DNA of 64,000 bases. Source: Geminicoccaceae bacterium (GTDB lineage Bacteria > Pseudomonadota > Alphaproteobacteria > Geminicoccales > Geminicoccaceae). The position numbers and the translations under genes are program-made. The notes beneath the pieces are model-generated. The model was not told where the DNA came from. It worked only from the letters and a program-made list of their open reading frames with translations, and ran no database searches. This document shows positions 14,212-22,913 of this stretch, piece by piece. Location: the NCBI GenBank assembly GCA_028285265.1, contig JANQPX010000065.1, positions 62,001 to 126,000 on the forward strand, written 5' to 3'. Position 1 is the first letter of the stretch. Each line of letters starts with the position of its first letter.

Positions 14212-17105
14212 TCGACACCAGCCGCTACAGCGTCGCCAAGTCGACACGCGTTTCCGAGATCGCGCTGGCGGCGATTGCAGTCTTGGTCGTGCTTTTGGCA
14301 TTTGCTCCTGCGTTTGTGTCGCGTTCGCTCCTGCAGGATCTGTTTTTCCTTCTCACGATGATCGGTCTCGCACAATGCTGGAACCTGCTCGCCGGTTATG
14401 GCGGTCTGGTTAGTGTCGGCCAGCAGGCTTACGTCGGTATGGGCGCCTATATCGGCTTTGCCGGCGCCATTCTGCTTGGGCTGAACCCGCTGGTCGCGAT
14501 TCTTCTTGCCGGGATCATCGCCGCCATTCTGTCGATCCCGACGGCCTATGTCGTCTTTCGCCTCCAGGGCGCTTACTTCGCCATCGGCACCTGGGTCGTG
14601 GCCGAGGTCTACCGATTGATTTTCGCGCAGTGGAAGCAGCTTGGCGGCGGCACCGGTACAGCCATGCCAAAAAGCTATCAGAAGGCGATGTTCGGCTTCG
14701 ACCAGGTGCAAGATTTCTTCGATACCAAGACAGGGGCAACGCTCGACATCATTTCCTATTGGCTCGCGCTTCTCTTCACCGTCATCATTGTGGGCGCCGC
14801 CTATCTCTTCTTGCGCACGCGCGAAGGTCTCGCCCTTTCGGCGATCCGAGACAACGAAGCCGCCGCTGCCTCGGTCGGTGTTGACGTCACCAAGGCCAAG
14901 CTCGCCGTCTACATATTCGCTGCTGCCGGCGCTGCTCTGATTGGCGCGCTCATTTTTTTCCAAAAGGCGTCGATCACCCCAGACAGTGCGTTTTCGCTTA
15001 TCGACTGGACGGCCTACGTCCTCTTCATTGTCATCATCGGCGGTATTGGCACGCTCGAAGGGCCGATCATCGGCGCGATCATCCTGTTCTTGCTACGAAA
15101 CGCTTTTGCGGACTACGGCACATGGTACCTCATGCTGCTTGGCGCGATTGCGATCCTTGTGATGCTGATCACGCCCAAAGGTATCTGGGGTTACATTCAG
15201 GAACGCTATGACTTCTCGATTTTCCCGACGCGCCGTCGTCTGATCGGGCCCGATACCCCAGTCCCTGACTATACCCAACCCGTCAGAGAGATCAGCGTGC
15301 CGGAGCCCGCCGGCGTGGTCGGCTCAGACCTTATGATCCCGGAGATTTCGACGATGTTCGACATTGAAACGGACGTCCTGATCATCGGCTCTGGCCCTGC
15401 GGGCGCTGCGTCAGCTGCCCTGCTTTCGAGCTACGGTGTCGAGAACATCATGCTCGAGAAATATGGTTGGCTCGCCAACACGCCACGGGCACACATCACC
15501 AACCAACGTACCATGGAGATCCTGCGCGAACTCGGCATTGAGGAAGACGCAAAAGAAAAATCCGTTCCCCAGGAGTTGATGGGGAACAACGTGTTCTGCA
15601 CGTCGCTTGCCGGCGAAGAAATCGGCCGTCTCCTGACCTGGGGCAATCACCCCCATCGTAGGGCTGACTATGATCTCGCAAGTCCATGTCGAATCTGCGA
15701 CATCCCACAGACCCTCCTGGAACCGATTATCGTCGGTAAGGCAATGGCCTCGGGCACCATCACCCGCTTTAAGACAGAATATGTCAGCCACACTCAAGAC
15801 GCTGATGGTGTCGTCGCGACCGTCCGTGATCGTGTTGCTGATCAGACCTACCGCATCCGCGCAAAATATATGATTGGTGCCGATGGCGCGCGCTCGATCA
15901 TCACTGAGCAGCTTGGTCTACCCATGGATGGCCAAATGGGCGTCGAAGGCTCGATGAACATCGAGTTTGAATGTGACCTGTCCCGTTACGTCGCCCATCG
16001 ACCATCGGTTCTCTATTGGATCTTCCAGCCAGGCTCGAATATTGGCGGCATCGGTGCCGGCGTCATCCGCATGGTCAGACCTTGGAACAAATGGCTCTCG
16101 ATTTACGGCTACGACGTCAAGGACGGCCCGCCTGACATCAGTCACGCTGAGGCTGAGCAGATCGTTCGCCAGCTGATTGGCGATGATGAGATTCCGATCA
16201 AGATCGACAAGCTAAGCTTCTGGACCGTCAACAACATGGTGGCGCGCCGCTACGCCAAGGGGCGCGTGTTCTGTATGGGTGATGCTGTGCATCGCCATCC
16301 TCCCTCGAACGGTCTCGGCTCCAACACGTCGATCCAGGACGCTTATAATCTTTGTTGGAAGCTGAAGCTTGTTCTCGACGGCAAAGCTGCCCCCAATTTA
16401 CTCGGCACGTACAACGAGGAACGCCAGCCCGTCGGGAAGCAAATTGTAACTCGTGCCAACAAGTCCATCGAAGACTACGCGCCCATCTTCGAAACACTGG
16501 GCCTCCTTCAGCCCGGCAGCCCTGATGATATCAAGCGCCGAATGGATCAACGAAAACAGCCGACGGTCGAAGCCGAAGCGCGACGTAAGGCATTGAACAG
16601 CTATATTCGGAAGAAGTCGTATGAGTTCAACTGCCATGGCGTTGAACTCGGCCAGCGCTACCGCTCGCCGGCGATCATCCCCGATGGCACCGCCGAACCC
16701 GAATATACCAGGGACCGAGAACTCTACTATCACCCCACGACCTGGCCCGGCGCTTATCTGCCCCACGCTTGGGTGGATCGCGACCAAGAAAAACTCTCCA
16801 CGCTCGACTTGGTGGGGCATGGACAATTCACCATTCTTACGGGCATCAGCGGTGCTGGCTGGATCGAAGCTGCTGCGCGTGCAGAGGCCGAACTCGACAT
16901 CTCTATTCGAGGCATTCAGATTGGACCGGGCTGCCAGATCAACGATACCTTCGGTGACTGGGCATTAGCTTCTGAGATTTCAGACAGCGGCTGTCTCTTG
17001 GTCCGTCCCGACCGTCATGTTGCCTGGCGGCAGCAACAGTTATCGGCCAGTCCAGCCGCAGATCTTCTGGCTGCGATGCGACAGATCTTGGGAAGAACGG
17101 GATAG
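14208..17105 (+). CDS. LivM-type permease fused in frame to a TfdB/phenol-type FAD monooxygenase
   Basis: 965 residues from GTG 14208, which overlaps the LivH stop by 4 bp. Residues 1 to about 345 are a complete LivM permease: WNLLAGYGGLVSVGQQAYVG, the coupling loop GLALSAIRDNEAAAASVGVD, and the final GGIGTLEGPIIGAIILFLLR. A Pro-rich linker of about 35 residues follows. From Met383 the protein is a class A flavin hydroxylase very close to 2,4-dichlorophenol 6-monooxygenase: GSGPAG (394-399), WLANTPRAHITNQRTMEILR, ADGARS (558-563) and GDAVHRHPPSNGLGSNTSIQ (from 691). There is no stop and no frameshift between the halves. GGAG at 15341-15344 lies 9 bp before ATG 15354 (Met383), so a free hydroxylase could also be made. 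The enzyme part would face the cytoplasm. Confidence 0.9.
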   Translation: MIDTSRYSVAKSTRVSEIALAAIAVLVVLLAFAPAFVSRSLLQDLFFLLTMIGLAQCWNLLAGYGGLVSVGQQAYVGMGAYIGFAGAILLGLNPLVAILLAGIIAAILSIPTAYVVFRLQGAYFAIGTWVVAEVYRLIFAQWKQLGGGTGTAMPKSYQKAMFGFDQVQDFFDTKTGATLDIISYWLALLFTVIIVGAAYLFLRTREGLALSAIRDNEAAAASVGVDVTKAKLAVYIFAAAGAALIGALIFFQKASITPDSAFSLIDWTAYVLFIVIIGGIGTLEGPIIGAIILFLLRNAFADYGTWYLMLLGAIAILVMLITPKGIWGYIQERYDFSIFPTRRRLIGPDTPVPDYTQPVREISVPEPAGVVGSDLMIPEISTMFDIETDVLIIGSGPAGAASAALLSSYGVENIMLEKYGWLANTPRAHITNQRTMEILRELGIEEDAKEKSVPQELMGNNVFCTSLAGEEIGRLLTWGNHPHRRADYDLASPCRICDIPQTLLEPIIVGKAMASGTITRFKTEYVSHTQDADGVVATVRDRVADQTYRIRAKYMIGADGARSIITEQLGLPMDGQMGVEGSMNIEFECDLSRYVAHRPSVLYWIFQPGSNIGGIGAGVIRMVRPWNKWLSIYGYDVKDGPPDISHAEAEQIVRQLIGDDEIPIKIDKLSFWTVNNMVARRYAKGRVFCMGDAVHRHPPSNGLGSNTSIQDAYNLCWKLKLVLDGKAAPNLLGTYNEERQPVGKQIVTRANKSIEDYAPIFETLGLLQPGSPDDIKRRMDQRKQPTVEAEARRKALNSYIRKKSYEFNCHGVELGQRYRSPAIIPDGTAEPEYTRDRELYYHPTTWPGAYLPHAWVDRDQEKLSTLDLVGHGQFTILTGISGAGWIEAAARAEAELDISIRGIQIGPGCQINDTFGDWALASEISDSGCLLVRPDRHVAWRQQQLSASPAADLLAAMRQILGRTG
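15341..15356 (+). promoter_or_regulatory. Possible internal ribosome binding site and start for a free hydroxylase
   Basis: GGAG (15341-15344), 9 nt, then ATG (15354-15356) in the same frame as the fused gene. The ATG falls exactly at the usual N-terminus of TfdB-type hydroxylases (MFDIETDVLIIGSGPAG). This is what an ancestral separate gene would have kept, and it may still act. Confidence 0.45.
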
Positions 17106-17342
17106 CGACACGGGCCTGTTGGTCGAACTAGAAATGTCGATCGAGAATTCGAAGTGCGCCTGAGTTCGGCTCTATTTGGTCAAGGAGTTTCGGCACCAAG
17201 CTCAGCTCTTCATATCTTCCGTGCCTTGAGTGCCCTTACAAGACCGGTCGATTGAGTGATCCTTGTATCACGCCGGCTGGATTCAGCCGTCGATTCGGCT
17301 TTAAGTCGGATAGTGCTCCACCGAGAAAGTTTGGTAAGGAAA

Positions 17343-18053
17343 ATGGCAATACGAGGCAGCGATTACGATGCACTGACCTTCGATGTCTACGGTACCATTC
17401 TCGATTGGGAGCCGGACGTTGCTGACTTTCTTCATGCCTGGGCTGTTGGCAACAGTCTAGAGATCTCAAAGGCCAAACTCTTGGACCTTTACGACTGCGT
17501 ACGCCAGCCGCTTCAATCCCAAAAACCAGCCCTGAGATATCCTCAAATCTTAGAGCGAACCTTTGATGCTGTGGTCAGATCATTCGGCCATGAACCGGAT
17601 CAACGTGAGCGTGAGGCCTTTGGACGCCTTGCGGCAAAACATCGACCGTTCCCTGACAGCATTCCTGCTCTCAACACGCTGAGATCAAACGGTTTCCTGC
17701 TTTGCGCACTGAGCAATATCGACGACGCCTCCTTTAGGCGCGTCATGACGGCAGCTGGTTTCTCATTTGATATCGTTGTCACAGCGGAACGGGTAGGGGC
17801 CTACAAGCCTGATCAAGCACACTTTTGGGCAGTTCTGTCCGATCTACTTGCTAGAGATATCCCACCCGATCGCGTGCTCCATGTCGCGCAGAGCAGACGG
17901 GCGGATATCGTTCCTGCGAATGCTATCGGCCTTAGGAGTGTCTGGGTCAATAGGCCCGGACGCATCTTTGGACAGAGAGGCCAAGGGGCAGAGACGGCAT
18001 CGCCGGACGCCGAGACCGACAGCCTAGACGGTGTGATCTCCTTGCTAACGTGA
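17343..18053 (+). CDS. HAD-superfamily hydrolase, L-2-haloacid dehalogenase (type II) like
   Basis: 236 residues. The nucleophile motif is LTFDVYGTILDW (Asp at residue 14 from this start), motif II is CALSNIDDASF, and motif III is the lysine in VGAYKPDQAHF; the end has GLRSVWVNRPGR as in L-2-haloacid dehalogenases. The usual SxHxxD segment reads AQSRRADIVPANAIG. Such enzymes hydrolyse 2-haloacids, but many relatives are phosphatases, so the activity is uncertain. I took ATG 17343 with AAGGA just upstream; the frame is open to 17256. It lies 237 bp after the transporter-hydroxylase gene in the same direction, and may belong to the same haloaromatic theme. Confidence 0.8.
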   Translation: MAIRGSDYDALTFDVYGTILDWEPDVADFLHAWAVGNSLEISKAKLLDLYDCVRQPLQSQKPALRYPQILERTFDAVVRSFGHEPDQREREAFGRLAAKHRPFPDSIPALNTLRSNGFLLCALSNIDDASFRRVMTAAGFSFDIVVTAERVGAYKPDQAHFWAVLSDLLARDIPPDRVLHVAQSRRADIVPANAIGLRSVWVNRPGRIFGQRGQGAETASPDAETDSLDGVISLLT

Positions 18054-18294
18054 TAGGCACCATGTGGTTACGTGCTGGTTCGCCATTAGAGCAGCAGTCG
18101 TATCCAAGCCATGATGGCACACCCGCATCACAATGCTCTTTTCACACCGAATTCAATCCGTGCATGCGAGACCACCAGATGCTTCCTGGCTAGGCCGTGC
18201 TGAAGTCGGGCCAGCGGTAGAATAGGGTTCGATGGCGTTGACATGTCCAAGGACCGCTTGAAGATAGATCGTCTGCTCACCGAGGAGTTCGATG

Positions 18295-19251
18295 ATGGTA
18301 CGCAAACCCGACCTGCAGACCCTGTTTGGAGAAAGTTCCGCCACGACCTTTCTGGGCTTGCCTTCCTGCGACGATCTTTCGTTGCTTGATGCCCACATCG
18401 CTATCATCGGAGCACCATGCGCAACGCCATACAAGTCGGTCGGCGCCTACTGCGCAAACGGACCAGATGGTATCCGAAAAGGTATGAGCGCCTTCACCGC
18501 CAACCTCACTCACTATGACTTCGACGTTGGTGGCGAAATTCTGCCGCACAACATCAAAGCAGTTGATCACGGGGATCTCGCCTTCGACGAAAATGACAGC
18601 GCCGGAAACCGAGAAAACATCCGAAAAGCCGTCCGGCAGGTTCTTGAGAAGCGTGCGGTTCCCATCATCCTTGGCGGCGATGATTCTATACCCATCCCAA
18701 TGCTCGAAGCCTTCGCAGGTCGTGGAAAATTCACGATCCTGCAGATAGACGCACATATCGATTGGCGCGACTCTCACGAAGGCGAACGTATGGGGCTGTC
18801 GTCGACGATGCGACGTGCATCTGAAATGGAGCATATCGATTCCATCGTTCAAGTCGGGCAACGAGGTCTAGGCTCTGCCCGGCCCAGTGATGTTGAGGAT
18901 GCAGTGAATTGGGGTGCTAATTTCATCTCCGCAAGGGATGTTTGCGCCAAAGGGGTCGACACAGCGCTCGAGTTCATTGCTCCAGGTGCCAAGGTCATTG
19001 TTTGTCTGGATTGCGACGGGCTGGATCCATCGGTGATGCCCGGCGTCATCGGGCGTGCACCTGGCGGGTTGTCCTATTGGCACATCATCGACCTGATCGA
19101 AGGGGTTTCCAGGAAAGCTGAAATTGCAGCGATGGATTTGGTGGAATTCATGCCGGAACGAGATCTCGACGGTATGGGCGCGCTGACGGCTGGACGCATC
19201 GTTACAACGGCAATGGCGCTGATCGCACGCCAATCAGCAAGCGTTCGTTAG
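18295..19251 (+). CDS. Arginase/agmatinase-family ureohydrolase with altered metal motif
   Basis: 318 residues. Recognisable ureohydrolase motifs are LGGDDSIPIP, LQIDAHIDWRD and LDCDGLDPSVMPG, followed by the C-terminal MDLVEFMPERD. In classical members the first motif is GGDHS, and its histidine binds Mn(II); here it is aspartate. The others (DAHxD, DxDxxDP) are intact, so a binuclear metal site is still possible with a carboxylate ligand. The substrate would be a guanidino or related C-N compound. GAGGAG at 18282-18287 favours ATG 18295 over 18292. It stands alone, 238 bp after the HAD gene. Confidence 0.85.
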   Translation: MVRKPDLQTLFGESSATTFLGLPSCDDLSLLDAHIAIIGAPCATPYKSVGAYCANGPDGIRKGMSAFTANLTHYDFDVGGEILPHNIKAVDHGDLAFDENDSAGNRENIRKAVRQVLEKRAVPIILGGDDSIPIPMLEAFAGRGKFTILQIDAHIDWRDSHEGERMGLSSTMRRASEMEHIDSIVQVGQRGLGSARPSDVEDAVNWGANFISARDVCAKGVDTALEFIAPGAKVIVCLDCDGLDPSVMPGVIGRAPGGLSYWHIIDLIEGVSRKAEIAAMDLVEFMPERDLDGMGALTAGRIVTTAMALIARQSASVR

Positions 19252-19336
19252 ATCGGACGTGAACAGGATCTGGATGCCTCTCGTCTCTCCTCTACTCGCT
19301 TGAGGAATGACGAACGACAGTTAACGAACGCTTCCC

Positions 19337-19774
19337 TTAGGTCTTGAAGATCCGCCTGATACGGTCAGAGACCTCGACGCAATCAATTTTTACCAAATCC
19401 ATTTCGAACCCTAACGCTTTAGTCAGATGCTTGATGTCTGGACCATCAGTAGAGAACATCGCTTTAAGACCGGCCTTCTTGCCGTCGAGAATATCCTATT
19501 CAACAATGCCATGTTTCTTGATCTTGACCATTTGCACATAGAAATTGTCGATCTCTGATTGAATGCTGCCTGCGGTCATCCTCCAGATCATCCGTTTGAT
19601 CTCAGGCGCATACAGCCTCATTTGATCTCGCATCTCCGGATCAAATGAGAAGTCAAAGCATAGATTTGCGATGCCAACCTCTTTCGCCAGCTCAGCCACA
19701 GCCTTGCAGTCGGCCCATTTATCCGAAGGTCGAAACCGATATATCCGAACAAGGCCAAGAGAGCGCATCGTCAA
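19337..19774 (-). pseudogene. Unidentified reading frame interrupted by an amber codon
   Basis: On the minus strand a frame starts near ATG 19768, after a TTG at 19774, and runs 92 codons to a TAG at 19496-19498. It continues in the same frame for 52 more codons to TAA at 19337-19339. Both parts look coding: AELAKEVGIANLCFDFSFDP before the stop and GLKAMFSTDGPDIKHLTKAL after it. One base change would restore a 144-residue protein. I do not recognise the family. It could be a recent pseudogene or a sequence error. Confidence 0.4.
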
Positions 19775-20053
19775 TCAACGATACGAAGCTCTATGATGTC
19801 TTCTGCAGAATCAGCCGACTTTTGTAGTGGATCATGCCGGGGATGATGCCCCCATACGGAAAGATTGAGATGGCCTTGCTGCCAACTGCCGCCGCTCCAT
19901 TGACCGAGGGAAGTAAGCGTCCTTTTTCCAAGACCGCCGGGGCGCAGCTTTTCAATCTAGCACTGGAAGCCTATCGGGAAGGCGTTGTAGAATCTTGGGA
20001 TTGATCATCGTGACTGGATATTGAGGTAATTTAGACACCAAAGGAGCGTCGAT
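19775..20053. other. Region with degraded coding traces
   Basis: On the minus strand, 19794-19970 is a stop-bounded stretch whose translation includes RLLPSVNGAAAVGSKAISIF and PYGGIIPGMIHYKSRLIL. This faintly recalls the substrate-binding region of ornithine cyclodeaminase/mu-crystallin proteins. On the plus strand a 56-codon frame runs 19834-20004 from an ATG. Neither is convincing as an intact gene; together with the amber-broken frame to the left they suggest a decaying locus. Confidence 0.25.
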
Positions 20054-21085
20054 ATGAAATGGTTTGTGATGACCAATCGAGAACGAACAAGTAAGCGGTC
20101 ATTTGGCGGAGACCTCGAGTCGGCTGGCAAGCTCCACTTTCTTAGCCAAGACGCAAAAATGCCTCGTCGCAATCGTGACTTGCGTGTCGATTACATCGGC
20201 AATAGCGATGACACTGATGCTGTGCGCGACTTTGCAAAGCAAGTCCGGAAAGAACTGCAAAAGAGGGCCGCCGCTTTGGCAGCTAAGGGCGTACAGCGAA
20301 AGCCATCTCTTTTGATTTACGCCCACGGCTTCAACAACATCTATCGAGAAGCCCTAGAACAGTATGTTGGGCTTCGACGCAACTTTCAGGACGCCGTCGG
20401 CAAGGAAACCTTCGAGGATCAGTGTTTGCCTGTCCTCTTTTCCTGGCCAAGCGAGGGCAGCTCGCTGACCTATCTCGATGATCGTGACGACGCGCGGATG
20501 TCCTATCCTGCTGTTAGGCACATGGTGCACATCCTGCTCGAAGAAACCCGTCAGTTAGAAGACTGCATTTCCGAGATCTGCTTCTTGGGCCACAGCTTGG
20601 GCGTCTATGTGCTGCGCGAGGCTTTTGCCGCGCTAGTCAGCAGCCCAACAGCGCCTGCCGGTACGATCATGGCCCAGGTTCTGATGATTGCAGCCGATAT
20701 CGGCAACAAGTCGCTTGAGCCCGGCGGCCGAGGTTTTGGCATTAATCGCTTTAGTGACCGCGTGACGGCCTATTTTTCTCCCCATGATGATGTCCTTCGC
20801 GTTTCGAACCGAAAAAACGCTTCCAGGCGGCTTGGCCGTACGCTGTCGACCACGTTTGAAACGACGCCGGACAAGGTCTTGTTCGTCGACTGCCGGCAAT
20901 GGGCTAACGATGACAAGCTGAGAGAGCTATTTGGAAGTAGGGCTCCGTCGGTACATTCGAGTTACCGATCGGTACCAGCGATTCTTAGAGATATGTTTCG
21001 AACAGTGATCGGCGTTGATCGCGAGGTAATTCCTGGACGCGAAACGTTGACGGCGAACAAACTCTATCGACTGACCGCCCCCTAA
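20054..21085 (+). CDS. Alpha/beta hydrolase, DUF900 type
   Basis: 343 residues. The core reads LLIYAHGFNN (oxyanion region, residues about 86-95), PVLFSWPSEG, and the nucleophile elbow FLGHSLGVYVLRE with Ser181. The acid is likely in YFSPHDDVLR and the histidine in PSVHSSYRS near residue 303. DUF900 proteins are lipase- or esterase-like with unknown substrates. No signal peptide, so it is cytoplasmic. GGAG 9 bp upstream supports ATG 20054. Stand-alone gene, convergent with the kinase gene to the right. Confidence 0.82.
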   Translation: MKWFVMTNRERTSKRSFGGDLESAGKLHFLSQDAKMPRRNRDLRVDYIGNSDDTDAVRDFAKQVRKELQKRAAALAAKGVQRKPSLLIYAHGFNNIYREALEQYVGLRRNFQDAVGKETFEDQCLPVLFSWPSEGSSLTYLDDRDDARMSYPAVRHMVHILLEETRQLEDCISEICFLGHSLGVYVLREAFAALVSSPTAPAGTIMAQVLMIAADIGNKSLEPGGRGFGINRFSDRVTAYFSPHDDVLRVSNRKNASRRLGRTLSTTFETTPDKVLFVDCRQWANDDKLRELFGSRAPSVHSSYRSVPAILRDMFRTVIGVDREVIPGRETLTANKLYRLTAP

Positions 21086-21170
21086 CGAAGCAAAGTCAAA
21101 AAGGATTGTGGGTACAGAGTGACAGTATCGTGGCTCTATGCCTAAAGACTGCCGACCCGCCAAGAGCTCT

Positions 21171-22586
21171 TTACGACGCCGCTTCGATCTGATGCTGCTT
21201 AGGTAGGGTGATTGTCGATATCAGGCCACCGCCAGGCCGGTCTTCCAAAGAGATCGTTCCGCCATGCGCCTCGACGATAGCTCGCGCTACGGGCAAGCCA
21301 AGCCCCGTACCTCCGGGATATCGATCAGCGGCGGTACCACGAAAGAATCGCTGAAAGGCATCTTTTTTCTCTGCATCACTCATCCCTGGACCAGCATCCT
21401 CAATAGCGATCCGATAGACGCCAGGTCCATGCTCGAGACGGATCAGGTTCGCGCCGGCTCCATAATGCTGGGCATTCTGCACCAGGACCAGAACTGCTTG
21501 CCGGACGCGGCTGACATCGCCAGCCATGGGTGCTTCGTCGAGGTCGGTGCTAAAAGGTACGGGATGCGCAACGCTCCCAGATATCTCGGTAAGAAGGCCT
21601 TTTAGATCCATGTCATCAATTCTTAGTCGCGCATGGCCACTTTCGCTGCTGGCGATGAACAGCAAATCATTAACAAGAAGCGAGGTTTGCGCCGCTGCTT
21701 CCTTTGCTTTAGCGAGGGCTTCTTCGTAGACCGCGGATGTCTTTTCCGCGCCGCGAAGTGCCACATCTGCCTCACCCTGGATGATGGTAAGCGGGGTGCG
21801 CAGCTCATGGCTGACATCCGCCAGCATACGTCGACGACTGGCCTCCGATTTCTTGACTTCCTCAAGGGCGTGTTCGAGCTGCTCTGTCCGGACTGCTACC
21901 ATTTGCTCGAGTTTGACGTTCTGCTTTGCCAGATCTTGGGTTCGTTCACTGAGACGTTCTGCGAGGCTCTCATTCTCAGCTGACAGCCGGATGGACGCCA
22001 TCAAATAGGCATTGACGGAGCGGGCAAGAAGACTGATCCCGAAGATATAGAGGACCAGAGCACATGCCATCAGGAGATTCATCAGATCGCCTTCGGCCGC
22101 CAGGCGAAGAGCGTAGGGCGAAATGGCGGTGGCGACGAAGCCGACAAATGCTGGCATGCAACCAATTTGGGCAACGATCGAGCCAGCCGACATACCGGCC
22201 AGTACAAACGGCCAATAGACTTGGGAAACTGTCGAGGTGGGATCGTAAAATAGGAGCCCTCCAAGCCCCCAGACTGCACCGGTCGCTGCAGCGCCTAGAA
22301 CAACGAGACGGCGCCAAGAGGTGATAGCCTCCATTGGATCATCACTTTGTCGAAAACGGTGACGGAGGTAGAGGCGCGGAATGATCGTTCCGATCATGAT
22401 CGCAAGCCATAAGCTCAGTACACTCGAGCTCACTTGTTTCGAGAAGACCATCACGGTGAACAAAGCAATGATCAGATTAAACGCAAGTGTCCCGGGGAGG
22501 CGGTCAAATAAGTTCTCGAGAAGAGCGACATCGGCCCGTGAGAGACAAGCTGAGGTTTTTGTATCGTTATTTTTTGCCGACATCAT
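21171..22586 (-). CDS. Membrane sensor histidine kinase
   Basis: 471 residues. Six hydrophobic segments between about 35 and 195 form a membrane sensor with almost no periplasmic loops, followed by a coiled coil (about 200-250). HisKA carries ADVSHELRTPLTIIQGEADV with the phospho-acceptor His260. The HATPase part has VLVQNAQHYGAGAN, DAGPGMSD and GGTGLGLPVARAIVEAHGG. There is no periplasmic domain, so the signal may be sensed in the membrane. No response regulator is adjacent; the partner must be elsewhere. Confidence 0.88.
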   Translation of the reverse strand: MMSAKNNDTKTSACLSRADVALLENLFDRLPGTLAFNLIIALFTVMVFSKQVSSSVLSLWLAIMIGTIIPRLYLRHRFRQSDDPMEAITSWRRLVVLGAAATGAVWGLGGLLFYDPTSTVSQVYWPFVLAGMSAGSIVAQIGCMPAFVGFVATAISPYALRLAAEGDLMNLLMACALVLYIFGISLLARSVNAYLMASIRLSAENESLAERLSERTQDLAKQNVKLEQMVAVRTEQLEHALEEVKKSEASRRRMLADVSHELRTPLTIIQGEADVALRGAEKTSAVYEEALAKAKEAAAQTSLLVNDLLFIASSESGHARLRIDDMDLKGLLTEISGSVAHPVPFSTDLDEAPMAGDVSRVRQAVLVLVQNAQHYGAGANLIRLEHGPGVYRIAIEDAGPGMSDAEKKDAFQRFFRGTAADRYPGGTGLGLPVARAIVEAHGGTISLEDRPGGGLISTITLPKQHQIEAAS

Positions 22587-22913
22587 TCGGTCCCTGAAAT
22601 CGCGATAGGCCGTAACGTGACATAGGTTGAAAGCTTACCGCTATAACATTCTTAGTCGATTCAACGTGAAGGAGCCAACATCAACTTGGTCATCGTTCAC
22701 TCAGGGCCGACATGACTGCGTTGTTGATTGTCAAAACAGACGGGAGCTCAAGTGGGATCTTTGAGCGGGCCGCTGCGCACAGCCCGGGTGATAGGTCGAT
22801 GGCTGCTAGGAATTCTGCTTTGCCGGCAACATGTTCCGATTTGATCGATCACACGATCTCACAGAGCAATCAACAGTGTTTGGCGCAGGTGTCATTAACT
22901 TCGCTGCTCAAAA
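22587..22913. other. Intergenic region, no gene seen
   Basis: 327 bp between the kinase start and the sugar transferase end, both minus strand. It should contain the kinase promoter. Open frames here lack family signals and run into the antisense of the sugar transferase gene. Confidence 0.4.

Noticed and set aside
13669-14963. Large minus-strand frames opposite the permease genes
   Set aside because: Shadows of LivH and LivM; translations are low-complexity charged sequences without motifs.
14208-17105. The permease-hydroxylase fusion as a sequencing artefact
   Set aside because: A lost stop by a single error cannot be excluded. But the linker is in frame for about 35 codons, Pro-rich and protein-like, and has no near-stop pattern or frame change, so I keep it as a real fusion pending re-sequencing.
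19496-19498. TAG read as pyrrolysine
   Set aside because: The protein does not look like a methylamine methyltransferase, and no pyl genes are visible. A pseudogene or an error is simpler.
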